Source: [Clostridium] polysaccharolyticum (GTDB lineage Bacteria; Bacillota; Clostridia; Lachnospirales; Lachnospiraceae). From it: a stretch of DNA of 64,000 nucleotides. The position numbers and the translations under genes are program-made. Under the pieces are notes generated by a model. It saw only the letters and a program-made list of their open reading frames with translations, searched no databases and was not told the origin of the DNA. This document shows, piece by piece, positions 36,701-45,071 of the stretch (position 1 is the stretch's first letter; the number at the start of each line of letters is the position of its first letter). Where the stretch lies: NCBI RefSeq assembly GCF_900111595.1, contig NZ_FOHN01000004.1, forward strand, positions 1-64,000, read 5' to 3'.

Positions 36701-36938
36701 TGCGACTAAGAATGTAACAAGTACATTTGAAACTGTTAGCGGCAACGATAGCTATTGTGACATTTCCTTTGCTGGTTTAGATACAAAACTTCCTGCTGGA
36801 AAGAACATTGCAATCGATGCACGTATAGCAAATGATAACTGGAGTGCCTTTGACCAGACAAATGATTATTCTTACGCTGGTGGAGACACAATCTGTGTGT
36901 ATTATGATGGTGTGTTAGTTAGTGGAGTAGAACAGTAA
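33768..36938 (+). CDS. Secreted GH9 cellulase with CBM3 modules
   Basis: The 1056-residue multidomain endoglucanase or processive cellulase has a signal peptide (residues 1 to about 27, ending VPAKAA). The GH9 catalytic domain (about 40-520) has Asp120 and Asp123 in GGFHDAGDHVKFGLP, HHRASHASL, and the catalytic acid Glu497 in YNEVAIDYNAGF. A CBM3c-type module (about 540-680), which in this architecture helps processivity, follows, then two Ig-like domains (about 700-905) and a C-terminal CBM3 (about 910-1056) for cellulose binding. There is no dockerin or sortase signal, so it is a free enzyme. It stands alone after its own promoter; the usual GH48 partner is not in the window. Confidence 0.93.
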   Translation: MRSKWLKRSIASVLAFSMILTPVPAKAAKENVSEKRESSYNYAQAFQKSLYFYDANMCGIQDGRLSYRGDCHMEDAQVPLIPKTEEGIGTNMSQSFIDANKGVLDPDGDGTVDLQGGFHDAGDHVKFGLPQSYSASTLGWSYYEFKDSYVKTGEQEHIESILRHFTDYFLRSTFRDKNGEVVAFCYQVGDGSTDHNYWGAPELQTTARPVWFATSEEPASDQCAGAAAALATSYLNFKESDPEYAQTCLDTAIALYDFAVANRGCGFSGGFYNSSYDDDEMSWAAVWLNICTGKETYIDDICHIDEQGNYTGYMKQIIKTTSSTWQNIWVHSWDTVWGGVFAKLAPVTNDPLHWYIFRWNIEYWSGVKHENPADTTYLEKTPAGFSVISTWGSARYNAAAQMCALVYNKYDKKPEFVDWAKSQMDYILGDNPMHRCYEVGYAENSAVEPHHRASHASLTNSMEDPVDAKHTLWGALVGGPDFDDYHEDDRTNYVYNEVAIDYNAGFVGALAGIYEQYGEGQETLKELPQDNDEHAFFVEGKMEQENKERTQLTIRITNDTACYPRRVDNLKARYFFDISEMVEKGQSIKDLKLAVMYDEALIADQKATKINGPFAWDEENNIYYVELDWTGDGFHGDRELHFALVPNLDSNWKPNWDPTNDYSREGIGDEFARTDKITLYEGDKLVWGTEPVRGEVRPVAEASVAGTQAGDELDFTAGITPVTLNAVVQNSENVAKVEFYVNDEKVGTAAKAPYSVTYKPVQTGGEETKDLVVTAKAITNSGAEVTSKSYKVIARFVKKQAPVIAITSPKEGTVLDTAKGNASATIVVTPVGDETISSISVYADGTLIGKGDADGAKVVYTVPEGYAQSGNGTSKVVITAKATLASGKSVSCEPVTITVKQPVNPDSVPALALDVTGKGVAKETTIQRRYTLTNSSNKDIDLSKVTIRYYYTKEADVSQVLYVDSAGMQLDSAPWYVDATKNVTSTFETVSGNDSYCDISFAGLDTKLPAGKNIAIDARIANDNWSAFDQTNDYSYAGGDTICVYYDGVLVSGVEQ

Positions 36939-36971
36939 GGAAATAGATAAGAAAATAAATGAACTTTAGGG

Positions 36972-36999
36972 TTACATATTATGTACTATGTGATATAAT
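36972..36999 (+). promoter_or_regulatory. Promoter-like sequence just before a terminator
   Basis: TTACAT (36972-36977) and TATAAT (36994-36999, with a TGA extension) are 16 bases apart. A terminator begins only 12 bases after the -10 box, so any transcript would be about 35 bases. It may be a chance match in AT-rich DNA. Confidence 0.3.
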
Positions 37000-37011
37000 A
37001 TGAAATAGAAG

Positions 37012-37042
37012 AACCGGTGTATTGGCGTACATCGGTTTTTCT
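37012..37042 (+). terminator. Terminator after the GH9 gene
   Basis: AACCGGTGTA (37012-37021) pairs with TACATCGGTT (37028-37037) with one G-U pair, followed by TTTCT. Confidence 0.8.
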
Positions 37043-37087
37043 AAAGTGAATGTTTTTTATTTTGGGTTACAAAGTGAGTGCTGTTTT

Positions 37088-37128
37088 AAGAACGAGGGTC
37101 GTCGGCAGGTTGAGCTTCGTTCTTTTCT
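37088..37128 (+). terminator. Second hairpin between GH9 and the restriction gene remnant
   Basis: AAGAACGA (37088-37095) pairs with TCGTTCTT (37117-37124), followed by TTCTT. With a 21-base loop it is a weaker terminator. The AT-rich restriction-modification segment starts about 65 bases later. Confidence 0.5.
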
Positions 37129-37189
37129 TATGTAATAAGTGCTTTATTATAAACAGATGCTATTACGTTAGACTTTAAGTGTATAATGA

Positions 37190-37720
37190 GTTATAAATAA
37201 TTTTAGATATAATCTGATAAATGTAGAAGCTCAAGAACGTCTTGGAATGGCGGATATTATTCTTCAATTCAGAAAAAAGAAGAATATACTTACAGGAAAT
37301 GTAGATGTTAAGGCTACGGCCAATGATATTAAAAATTCTGGTAAAGGACCTAATATTACTTCATTCTCAAGAATTAGGACAGCGTATGTAGAAGATCCAG
37401 ATTTTCTGTTTATTATTTTATCTATTAAATATAAAGTATATAATGAGAGAAATAGAAAAACAGGATTAATGGATGGAATTATGCAGATAGTCGATCATAA
37501 TGAATATGATTTAAAGTATATCTCTGATAATGATATAAATTATAATCCAGCATTGGGAACAGGACAAATACAAATTAAAGATATCCATTATGTGTCATAC
37601 CAGTATAGAACTACATGGGAAATGTGCCAATTGCTTGATAGCAAATATTTAAAAAGCAGTAGAAGAACAATTGAAGATTTTTATCGAGAGGCAGTTAAGA
37701 ATAAATGGATCAAAAATTAG
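37190..37720 (+). pseudogene. HpaI-like type II restriction endonuclease, N-terminus missing
   Basis: The frame from 37190 to the stop at 37720 encodes YNLINVEAQERLG, then NVDVKAT (a D-x-K nuclease motif), ITSFSRIRTAYV and NPALGTGQIQIKDIHYVS. From memory of the HpaI (GTTAAC) endonuclease, about 254 residues long, this matches its C-terminal two-thirds nearly throughout. Similarity already begins before the first ATG (37247), while the stretch upstream to the in-frame stop at 37187 has no usable start and no ribosome binding site. About 80 N-terminal residues are therefore missing. The piece from 37247 would be 157 residues. The D-x-K region survives but the product is probably inactive. It overlaps the methyltransferase start by 16 bases and is much more AT-rich than its surroundings. 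Confidence 0.75.
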
Positions 37721-38646
37721 AAGCAATTTGTGGAGATGCACTTGAAGAATTGAAAAAAATACCAACAGAAAGCATTGATTTGATAGTTACAGATCCGCCA
37801 TATAATTTAAATGAAGATTATGGAAAAACAAAGGATAATCTGGAATTTGATGATTATCTTCTATTTACAAGAGAATGGTTATCAGAAGCAAAAAGAGTTT
37901 TGAAAAAAAGTGGATCAATATATGTATTTATGGGTATGAGATATATATCTTATGTTTATGGTATTTTGGAAAAGGAATTAGGATTTACTTTTAATAGTTG
38001 GATTACATGGTATTATACGCAAGGTATTGGAAAAACAAAGGGATTTAGTCCAAGACATGATGATATCCTTTTGTTCAACAAAAATTCTAAAAAGTTTACA
38101 TTCAATCTTGACGACATTAGAGTACCACAAAAATACTATCGTTCAGTAAATAATATGAGAGGTGCAAATCCAGGAAATGTATGGGAATTTTCGCATATGC
38201 ATTATTGTAATAGAAATAGAAAAAAGCATCCTACACAAAAGCCAGAAGCATTGTATGAACGAATGATATTAGCAAGTAGTAATAAAGGAGATACCGTTTT
38301 AGATCCGTTTTTAGGTTCTGGTACATTACTACGTGTTTGCCAAAATACAGAAAGAAATGGGATTGGCATAGATATTAATTCTGAGTATATTGAAATGTCT
38401 AAAAAAAGATTAGAGGAAAAATTTAAAGGGTTTGATTCGATGGATGAAAGAATGGCTCGAATTCCTAATGATTTGAATGATCCGCAAATTAGAATGGAAT
38501 ATATAGAAAATCACATAAAATGGTTTCTTCATAATCATAATGATGCGATAGAAGATTTTCTTTTCTCTGTTAAGGAGAAGTATTTTGAAAAGATGCTAGA
38601 ATCAAATCAATTGTATATATTTGATCAATATGACATTAAATATTAA
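37705..38646 (+). CDS. Type II DNA methyltransferase, beta class (probable adenine-N6)
   Basis: The 313-residue enzyme transfers a methyl group from S-adenosylmethionine to DNA. The catalytic motif TDPPYNL (about 29-35) comes before the SAM-binding motif DPFLGSGT (about 199-206), the order of beta-class enzymes; HPTQKPEALYERMI is motif X. The gene appears complete. Its start lies inside the end of the endonuclease remnant, the normal coupling of a restriction-modification pair. If the endonuclease is HpaI-like, the target is GTTAAC with the inner A methylated (inference). Low GC marks it as acquired. With the nuclease broken it is now an orphan methylase. Confidence 0.88.
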   Translation: MDQKLEAICGDALEELKKIPTESIDLIVTDPPYNLNEDYGKTKDNLEFDDYLLFTREWLSEAKRVLKKSGSIYVFMGMRYISYVYGILEKELGFTFNSWITWYYTQGIGKTKGFSPRHDDILLFNKNSKKFTFNLDDIRVPQKYYRSVNNMRGANPGNVWEFSHMHYCNRNRKKHPTQKPEALYERMILASSNKGDTVLDPFLGSGTLLRVCQNTERNGIGIDINSEYIEMSKKRLEEKFKGFDSMDERMARIPNDLNDPQIRMEYIENHIKWFLHNHNDAIEDFLFSVKEKYFEKMLESNQLYIFDQYDIKY

Positions 38647-38700
38647 TTGATTGCATTAGATAATTATAGATATATTACAAATCAAGAAACGGAGACCGTT

Positions 38701-39063
38701 ATGAGAATTAAAACATTATCAATCGTAGGGATGGGTGCACTGGGAATTATGTACGGTAATCATATCCAGAACAAAATAGGAATGGAAAACGTAAGCTTTG
38801 TCATTATAGCAACTAAATACAACGGTTTAACGGCTGCCTTGGAAATGATGAAACCCATTTTGGATGAGAATACTATAATTATTTCTGTATCGAATGGCAT
38901 TTCCAGTGAAGAAATGATTGCAGAGCGAATAGGTGACAAAAACCTTGTGTACTGCGTGGCACTTGGAATGGATGCTATGAGAGAGGGAACAGCACTGCAA
39001 TATGCAAGCAAAGGAAAAGTACAGATTGGTATTTTAAAGTTAGAAAGGGGAGAAAGTCTATGA
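38701..39063 (+). pseudogene. panE: Ketopantoate reductase remnant (panE), internally deleted and truncated
   Basis: The 120-residue frame begins MRIKTLSIVGMGALGIMYG, the NADP-binding start of 2-dehydropantoate 2-reductase, and continues with IIATKYNGL and ISVSNGISSEEMIAERI, which match the same family. Between GMENV and SFVII about 45 residues normally present are missing, and everything after about residue 110, including the catalytic Lys and the helical C-terminal domain, is gone (normal length about 300). The stop overlaps the next gene start by four bases. It retains a GGAG site. It lies between an acquired restriction-modification pair and panB-panC-panD, so the damage probably came with that insertion. 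Confidence 0.8.
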
Positions 39064-39617
39064 ATACCTTAACTGCCATTACCACCCGTACCAGTTACCG
39101 CGGTAAATATAAACCAGACAAAGTGCCACGTGAGGATCTTGAAAAAATCTTAACAGCAGGCCTAGATGCTCCAAGTGGCTGCAACAGGCAGACTACAAGT
39201 TTCATTGCTGTGGATGATAAAGAAGTTCTTGATAAACTTCATGCAGTTATTGACCCGCCTGTAGGAGAAACAGCACCAGCTATGATTTGCGTCCTGACTC
39301 AGAAAATATACGCATACCGTGACAAATGCTATCATGTGCAAGATTACTCTGCTGCCATAGAGAACATGCTTTTAGCTATTGTAGAATTAGGCTATAAAAG
39401 CTGCTGGATAGAAGGACACATAACGGATACAGATAGAATTGGCCGGAAAATGGCAGATATTTTACATGTGCCAGAAGAATACGAATTAGTCTGTTTCCTG
39501 CCTGTTGGAAAAGCTGCGGAATCTGTGAAAAAAGTATTAAAGAAACCATACGGAGAACGGGCCTGGTTTAATGATTTTCAAGGAAACTCTATTGAATGTG
39601 AAAAAAATCACAATTAA
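39060..39617 (+). CDS. Nitroreductase-family protein
   Basis: The 185-residue FMN-dependent oxidoreductase-type protein has an N-terminal TRTSYRGKYKPDKVPREDL (phosphate-binding Arg region), DAPSGCNRQTTSF for FMN contact, and QDYSAAIENMLLAIVELGYKSCWIEG, the usual helix and hairpin. The natural substrate is unknown; members reduce quinones, nitro compounds or enones. It starts within the stop of the panE remnant with an AAAGGGGAG site, so it was probably brought under that promoter by the deletion. Length is in the short range of the family. Confidence 0.88.
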   Translation: MNTLTAITTRTSYRGKYKPDKVPREDLEKILTAGLDAPSGCNRQTTSFIAVDDKEVLDKLHAVIDPPVGETAPAMICVLTQKIYAYRDKCYHVQDYSAAIENMLLAIVELGYKSCWIEGHITDTDRIGRKMADILHVPEEYELVCFLPVGKAAESVKKVLKKPYGERAWFNDFQGNSIECEKNHN

Positions 39618-39620
39618 CTC

Positions 39621-39649
39621 TTTACATTTGCATAAAACAATTATATAGT
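39621..39649 (+). promoter_or_regulatory. Probable promoter of the pan-coa genes
   Basis: TTTACA (39621-39626) and TATAGT (39644-39649) are 17 bases apart, about 140 bases before panB. Downstream in the leader ACTTTTTC (39711-39718) and GAAAAAGT (39723-39730) form a perfect 8-pair hairpin with a CAGA loop and no T-run. Confidence 0.45.
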
Positions 39650-39792
39650 AATAACGGATGGTATTTCGAGCAGAAAACTGTACCGGAAAATAAAATTACA
39701 TACATCATCCACTTTTTCCAGAGAAAAAGTAAAGAGACATGCAATTTATAAGAAAAAACATGCTTTTATACAAAGAATTGGAGGAGTGAACA

Positions 39793-40629
39793 ATGAAACA
39801 GACCGTAACAACACTTCAGAAAATGAAGGATAATCATCAGAAAATTTCTATGCTGACAGCATATGACTATACTACTGCAAAGCTTGTAGACCAGGCAGGT
39901 GTACATATGATTTTAGTTGGAGATTCCTTAGGAATGACTATGCTTGGATACGAAAATACATTGCAGGTAACTATGGAAGACATGATTCATCATGGCAGAG
40001 CCGTAGCCAGAGGGGCCAAAGAATCCATGGTAGTTGTCGATATGCCGTTTATGTCTTATCAAACATCCGTTTATGATGCCGTAGTAAATGCGGGACGCCT
40101 TGTAAAAGAAGGTGGTGCCCATGCAGTAAAATTAGAAGGTGGGGAACGGGTATGTCCACATATTAAAGCGATTACAGAGGCATCTATTCCAGTAGTAGCC
40201 CATTTAGGATTAACTCCGCAATCCGTGAATGAATTTGGCGGTTATAAGGTTCAGGGAAAGAGCTTAGATGCAGCACGCACTTTAATTGAAGATGCTAAGA
40301 GAGTGGAAGCAGCAGGTGCATTTGCCATTGTGCTAGAGTGTGTTCCTGATAAATTAGCAGGAATCATAACAGAGGAAGTATCTGTCCCAACTATCGGAAT
40401 TGGTGCGGGACCAGACTGTGACGGACAGGTTTTGGTATATCAGGATATGCTTGGGATGTATGGAGACATGCAGCCAAAGTTTGCGAAGAGATTTGAAAAG
40501 GTAGGAGAAATTATGAAACAGGCGTTTAGGAATTACTGCCAGGAAGTTGCGAAAGGCGTATTTCCAGCAGAAGAACACTGTTTTCACATAGATGAAGAAA
40601 TTTTAAAATGTGTCGGAGAGAATAAATAG
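39793..40629 (+). CDS. panB: 3-methyl-2-oxobutanoate hydroxymethyltransferase
   Basis: The 278-residue enzyme adds a hydroxymethyl group from methylene-tetrahydrofolate to ketoisovalerate, giving ketopantoate. Family blocks are [30 protein letters not shown] (metal-binding Asp), VKLEGG, and [23 protein letters not shown]. It follows a TTGGAGGAG site and is 27 bases before panC. Its product would be the substrate of the broken panE just upstream. Confidence 0.96.
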   Translation: MKQTVTTLQKMKDNHQKISMLTAYDYTTAKLVDQAGVHMILVGDSLGMTMLGYENTLQVTMEDMIHHGRAVARGAKESMVVVDMPFMSYQTSVYDAVVNAGRLVKEGGAHAVKLEGGERVCPHIKAITEASIPVVAHLGLTPQSVNEFGGYKVQGKSLDAARTLIEDAKRVEAAGAFAIVLECVPDKLAGIITEEVSVPTIGIGAGPDCDGQVLVYQDMLGMYGDMQPKFAKRFEKVGEIMKQAFRNYCQEVAKGVFPAEEHCFHIDEEILKCVGENK

Positions 40630-40656
40630 GCTGGCACATTACATTTGGAGGAAATT

Positions 40657-41511
40657 ATGAAAGTAGTAAAGACAATTCAGGAAGTAAAAGATGCAGTACA
40701 GGTCTGGAGGGCAGAAGGACAGGATATCGCCCTTGTGCCAACAATGGGATTTTTGCATAACGGCCATAAGAGCTTAATGGACAAAGCCAGAAAAGAAAAT
40801 GATAAGGTAGTAGTCAGCATTTTTGTAAATCCTATTCAGTTTGGACCAAATGAAGATTTTGCAACCTATCCAAGAGATTTAGAACATGATAGAGCTGTTT
40901 GTGAAGCAGCAGGGGTGGATCTGGTTTTTGCACCTGAAAAAGAAGAAATGTATAAAGATGGATTCTGTTCTTTTGTAGGCATGAATGTTTTAACAGAAGA
41001 ATTATGTGGCAAGAGCAGGCCTTGTCATTTCCAGGGAGTATGCACCGTAGTCAGCAAGTTATTTAACATTGTTACACCAGACAGAGCTTATTTCGGACAA
41101 AAAGACGCACAGCAGCTTGCTATTATCAAACGGATGGTTTTGGATTTAAATATGAACGTAAAGGTAATCGGATGCCCGATTATCCGTGAAGCTGACGGAC
41201 TTGCAATGAGTTCAAGAAACACTTATTTATCAGCAGAAGAACGAAAAGCCGCATTAATTCTTAGCCAGACACTGGATCTTGCGGAAAAAATGGCGAAAGA
41301 AGGCGGTTATGATGCCAAATCGCTTCTGAATGCCTTAAAGAAAAATATTGAGGCAGAACCACTTGCAAGAATAGATTATGTAGAAGCCGTTAATGTATTG
41401 ACAATGAAGCCAGTGGAAGAACTTTCTGAGTCTACATTGGTTGCTATGGCAGTTTATATAGGAAAAACTCGTCTTATTGATAACCGGATGATTTTAGGGG
41501 GTGAACAGTAA
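40657..41511 (+). CDS. panC: Pantothenate synthetase
   Basis: The 284-residue ligase joins pantoate to beta-alanine using [17 protein letters not shown] contains the nucleotidyl-transferase HxGH-type signature, [18 protein letters not shown] binds pantoate, and [10 protein letters not shown] and [10 protein letters not shown] (KMSKS-like loop) follow. I use the ATG at 40657 after TTTGGAGG instead of the upstream TTG. The last base overlaps panD. Length is normal. Confidence 0.96.
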   Translation: MKVVKTIQEVKDAVQVWRAEGQDIALVPTMGFLHNGHKSLMDKARKENDKVVVSIFVNPIQFGPNEDFATYPRDLEHDRAVCEAAGVDLVFAPEKEEMYKDGFCSFVGMNVLTEELCGKSRPCHFQGVCTVVSKLFNIVTPDRAYFGQKDAQQLAIIKRMVLDLNMNVKVIGCPIIREADGLAMSSRNTYLSAEERKAALILSQTLDLAEKMAKEGGYDAKSLLNALKKNIEAEPLARIDYVEAVNVLTMKPVEELSESTLVAMAVYIGKTRLIDNRMILGGEQ

Positions 41512-41909
41512 TGCGTGTCACGATGTTAAAAGGAAAGATACATAGAGCTACTGTAACAGAGGCAGATTTAAATTATGTAGGAAGCATTACAGTGGATCGT
41601 GATTTGTTAGAAGCTTCTGGTATTTACGAATATGAAAAAGTTGCTATTGTAGATATAAATAACGGAAATCGTTTTGAAACCTATACAATTGCAGGAGAGC
41701 CGGGAAGCGGCATTATCTGCCTGAATGGTGCAGCTGCCAGATGTGTTCAGACTGGTGATAAAATCATTATTATGGCTTACGCTGAACTTGAAGATGAGGA
41801 AGTAGCAAATCATAAGCCAAAGGTTGTGTTTTTAGAGGATGGCAATAAAATTGGTGCCGTTACAGCTTATGAAAAACATGGTGCTTACGGTGCAGTTCTG
41901 GAGGGCTAA
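41511..41909 (+). CDS. panD: Aspartate 1-decarboxylase proenzyme
   Basis: The 132-residue proenzyme forms beta-alanine from aspartate. The self-cleavage site is Gly-Ser in NYVGSITVD (about residues 24-25), producing the pyruvoyl group on the Ser of the alpha chain. [12 protein letters not shown] and [18 protein letters not shown] are conserved. It overlaps the panC stop by one base and is two bases before coaBC, so panBCD-coaBC are one unit that makes pantothenate and takes it to phosphopantetheine. Confidence 0.96.
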   Translation: MRVTMLKGKIHRATVTEADLNYVGSITVDRDLLEASGIYEYEKVAIVDINNGNRFETYTIAGEPGSGIICLNGAAARCVQTGDKIIIMAYAELEDEEVANHKPKVVFLEDGNKIGAVTAYEKHGAYGAVLEG

Positions 41910-41911
41910 GA

Positions 41912-43102
41912 ATGCAGGGAAAGACAGTCGTTTTAGGAATCACAGGCAGCATCGCCGCTTATAAGATGGCCAATGTGGCAAGTGCTTTAATAAAGCGTGG
42001 TGCAGATGTACATGTGATTATGACAGAAAATGCTACTAAATTCATTCATCCCATTACATTTGAAACATTAACCAGCCATAAGTGTCTAGTGGAAACATTT
42101 GACCGGAATTTTCAGTTTCATGTAGCTCATGTTTCCCTTGCAAAACAGGCAGATGTTATGTTAGTGGCACCTGCCAGTGCCAATGTCATTGGAAAAATGG
42201 CTCATGGAATCGCAGATGATATGCTGACTACTACTGTATTAGCATGTAAAGCACCTGTTCTTGTGGCACCTGCCATGAACACAAATATGTTTGAAAATGC
42301 TATTGTGCAAGAGAACATTCAATACTTGAAACAGCATGGAATGACTATAATTGCTCCAGATGCGGGCCGTCTTGCATGTGGCGATACAGGAAATGGAAAA
42401 CTTGCAAAAGAGGAGACATTAATCGAATATATAGAATGGGCATTGGTTAAAGAAAAATCATTGGCAGGGAAAAAGGTACTGGTAACAGCAGGACCGACCA
42501 GGGAAGCAATTGATCCTGTACGTTTTATCAGCAACCATTCTTCTGGCAAAATGGGATATGCCATAGCCAAAGCGGCAAGAAACCGTGGTGCTGAGGTTAC
42601 GCTGGTTTCTGGAAAAACCAATCTGGACGTCCCTTTAGGAGTGAACTGCATTAACGTAGTCAGTGCAAAAGAGATGTTTGATGCAGTGGTTTCTTGTGCG
42701 GACGATCAGGATATAATAATTAAGGCAGCAGCGGTTGCAGATTACAGGCCAGTCAAAGCAGAAGAACAGAAAATGAAGAAATCAGAAGGTTCCATGAAAC
42801 TGAAATTAGAACGTACCGATGATATTTTACAATACCTTGGTAATCACAAGAAGACAGGACAGTTTATCTGTGGTTTTGCAATGGAAACAGAAAAACTGCT
42901 GGAACGGGCAGAAGAAAAGAGAAAGCGTAAGAATGTGGATATGATCGTGGCAAACAGCATCAGTCAGGAAGGTGCTGGTTTCCAAGGAGATACGAACATT
43001 GTGACGATTATAACAGAACAGGGGCAAAAGCCGGTTTCTATCAGGAGTAAGGATGCGATTGCAAATGTTATTCTGGATGAGATTATGAAAGAAATTTCGT
43101 AA
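41912..43102 (+). CDS. coaBC: Bifunctional phosphopantothenoylcysteine decarboxylase / phosphopantothenate-cysteine ligase
   Basis: The 396-residue CoA-pathway enzyme has an N-terminal FMN-dependent decarboxylase (residues 1 to about 180) with GITGSIAAYK, the His in FHVAHVSLAK, and PAMNTNMFENAIVQ and ACGDTGNGKLA. The C-terminal ligase (about 188-396) has VTAGPTREAIDPVRFISNHSSGKMG and AAVADYRP. It begins two bases after panD. The gene is complete and ends before a bidirectional terminator. Confidence 0.96.
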   Translation: MQGKTVVLGITGSIAAYKMANVASALIKRGADVHVIMTENATKFIHPITFETLTSHKCLVETFDRNFQFHVAHVSLAKQADVMLVAPASANVIGKMAHGIADDMLTTTVLACKAPVLVAPAMNTNMFENAIVQENIQYLKQHGMTIIAPDAGRLACGDTGNGKLAKEETLIEYIEWALVKEKSLAGKKVLVTAGPTREAIDPVRFISNHSSGKMGYAIAKAARNRGAEVTLVSGKTNLDVPLGVNCINVVSAKEMFDAVVSCADDQDIIIKAAAVADYRPVKAEEQKMKKSEGSMKLKLERTDDILQYLGNHKKTGQFICGFAMETEKLLERAEEKRKRKNVDMIVANSISQEGAGFQGDTNIVTIITEQGQKPVSIRSKDAIANVILDEIMKEIS

Positions 43103-43144
43103 TTGGATTAGCTTCAGCAAATGTAAAAAACAGATGATATGCAC

Positions 43145-43193
43145 AAAAAATGTCTTAACAAGACGAATTGACGTATTTGTTAAGACATTTTTT
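43145..43193. terminator. Bidirectional terminator between coaBC and ribH
   Basis: The 17-base arms at 43145-43161 and 43177-43193 are perfectly complementary (core TGTCTTAACA/TGTTAAGACA), with an A-run on one side and a T-run on the other, between convergent genes. The remaining 130 bases up to ribH are AT-rich with nothing else seen. Confidence 0.92.
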
Positions 43194-43322
43194 GTATATA
43201 ATGAAATGGTTCTACAAAACTATTATAACATATGCTTTTTGATAGTTCAATATCCTTAGCTAAAATTAGTGAAAAAATATTAATTATTTCTGGAATAATC
43301 TTTGTATATCTTTACTTATTTC

Positions 43323-43784
43323 CTACAGCTGCTTCATCAGATTTACCATTTCAATTGCTGATAAAGCACAGTCATAACCTTTATTTCCAGCTTTAGTACC
43401 AGCTCTTTCAATTGCCTGTTCAATGGAATCCGTAGTCAGGATACCGAATAATACAGGAATTCCCGAGTTCATAGAAGCCTGTGCAATGCCTTTTGATACT
43501 TCGCTGCATACATAATCGTAGTGAGAGGTAGCACCGCGGATAACAGCTCCAACACAGATTACAGCGTCATATTTACCGGATTTGGCCATTTTATCGGCAA
43601 TAACAGGAATTTCAAAAGCTCCAGGAACCCAGGCAATGGAAATGTCATCTTCATTTACGTTATGTCTTACAAGACCGTCAACAGCTCCGCTAACTAGTTT
43701 GGAAACGATAAATTCATTAAAACGGGATGCGATAATCCCAACTTTCATGCCTTCTGCAACTAATTTTCCTTCTAATGTTTTCAT
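43323..43784 (-). CDS. ribH: 6,7-dimethyl-8-ribityllumazine synthase
   Basis: The 153-residue enzyme joins the ribulose-derived four-carbon unit with the pyrimidine to form lumazine; it assembles as large capsids in many bacteria. Family blocks are [42 protein letters not shown] and [20 protein letters not shown]. The minus-strand ATG at 43784 has a GAAAGGAAG site; an ATG 24 bases upstream is less likely. It is the last gene of the rib operon. Confidence 0.95.
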   Translation of the reverse strand: MKTLEGKLVAEGMKVGIIASRFNEFIVSKLVSGAVDGLVRHNVNEDDISIAWVPGAFEIPVIADKMAKSGKYDAVICVGAVIRGATSHYDYVCSEVSKGIAQASMNSGIPVLFGILTTDSIEQAIERAGTKAGNKGYDCALSAIEMVNLMKQL

Positions 43785-43856
43785 ACTATTCTTCCTTTCA
43801 TAATTCATTTAAAGTTTCATAATCTATGTATTGTTACATGAAATTCATGCAGTTTT

Positions 43857-45059
43857 CTAAGCATCTAAATCTAGCAAATGTCCCATTCGGTCTTTCTTTA
43901 TCTTTAAATAAAACGCATCATATTTATTGGGCTTTATCTGTAAAGGAATACGTTGGATGACGTCAATTCCATAGTGTTCTAACTGCTGGATTTTATCTGG
44001 ATTATTGGTAAGCAGTTTTACGGAATGAATGTTTAGATCACGAAGCATATGTGCTGCCTGGTAATAATCACGGGAATCTTCTTTAAATCCTAGTTCCAAA
44101 TTGGCATCTACTGTATCAAGACCTTTATCTTGTAAAGCATAAGCACGTATTTTATTGATTAAGCCAATACCTCGTCCTTCCTGACGCAGATACAACAGAA
44201 TACCGTTTCCATTTTCGGATATTTTTTTTAAAGATGCCTCTAGCTGCTGGCCACAGTCGCATTTGGAAGAACCTAATACATCACCTGTCAGGCATTCAGA
44301 ATGCATGCGGACTAGTGGGGAGTCTTCTTTCTGGTAATCTCCCATAGTAAGTGCAATGTGATGTTCTTTGGTTACTTTATCTACATAGCCGTGAATGTCA
44401 AATTCACCATAACGGGTTGGCAGTTTTGCCACTGAGACATGTTCAAGCAAGGATTCATGAAGCTTACGGTAATTTTGCAGATCTTTAATGGCAATCATGG
44501 ATAAGCTGTGTTTTTTGGCAAGTTCCAGTAATTCTTTGCCACGCAACATGGTTCCATCCTCACCCATAATTTCACAACATAGGCCACAAGGTTTTAAGCC
44601 AGCCAGTTTCATTAAATCAACGGTTGCTTCTGTATGTCCATTACGTTCCAGAACACCGTATTCCTTTGCAATTAGTGGAAACATGTGGCCAGGACGGCGA
44701 AAATCAAGAGGTACGGCATTGTCGTCAACAGCCATCTGGGCAGTAAAACTACGTTCTTTCGCAGAAATTCCCGTTGTAGTGTCTATGTGGTCAATGGAAA
44801 CAGCAAATGCTGTTCCATGATTATCTGTGTTTTCTGCTGTCATAGGAGGCAGGCTAAGTTTATAAGCAAGCTCCTGTGACATTGGCATGCATATTAAGCC
44901 TTTTCCGTATGTTGCCATAAAGTTTACATTTTCTGTTGTGGCAAATTCAGCTGCACAGATAAAATCTCCCTCATTTTCACGATCTTCGTCATCGGTAACA
45001 AGAATTATTTTTCCATTTCTTAAATCTTCTATTGCTTCTTCAATTGTGTTAAGTTTCAT
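43857..45059 (-). CDS. ribBA: Bifunctional DHBP synthase / GTP cyclohydrolase II
   Basis: The 400-residue fusion starts the riboflavin pathway at both entry points. The N-terminal part (1 to about 200) is 3,4-dihydroxy-2-butanone 4-phosphate synthase: [16 protein letters not shown] (acidic metal-binding loop) and [25 protein letters not shown]-type block. The C-terminal part (about 205-400) is GTP cyclohydrolase II with the zinc-binding Cys pattern in [17 protein letters not shown] and RQEGRGIGL. It lies 12 bases after ribE and 72 before ribH. Confidence 0.95.
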   Translation of the reverse strand: MKLNTIEEAIEDLRNGKIILVTDDEDRENEGDFICAAEFATTENVNFMATYGKGLICMPMSQELAYKLSLPPMTAENTDNHGTAFAVSIDHIDTTTGISAKERSFTAQMAVDDNAVPLDFRRPGHMFPLIAKEYGVLERNGHTEATVDLMKLAGLKPCGLCCEIMGEDGTMLRGKELLELAKKHSLSMIAIKDLQNYRKLHESLLEHVSVAKLPTRYGEFDIHGYVDKVTKEHHIALTMGDYQKEDSPLVRMHSECLTGDVLGSSKCDCGQQLEASLKKISENGNGILLYLRQEGRGIGLINKIRAYALQDKGLDTVDANLELGFKEDSRDYYQAAHMLRDLNIHSVKLLTNNPDKIQQLEHYGIDVIQRIPLQIKPNKYDAFYLKIKKDRMGHLLDLDA

Positions 45060-45071
45060 TTTGGTGCCCTC

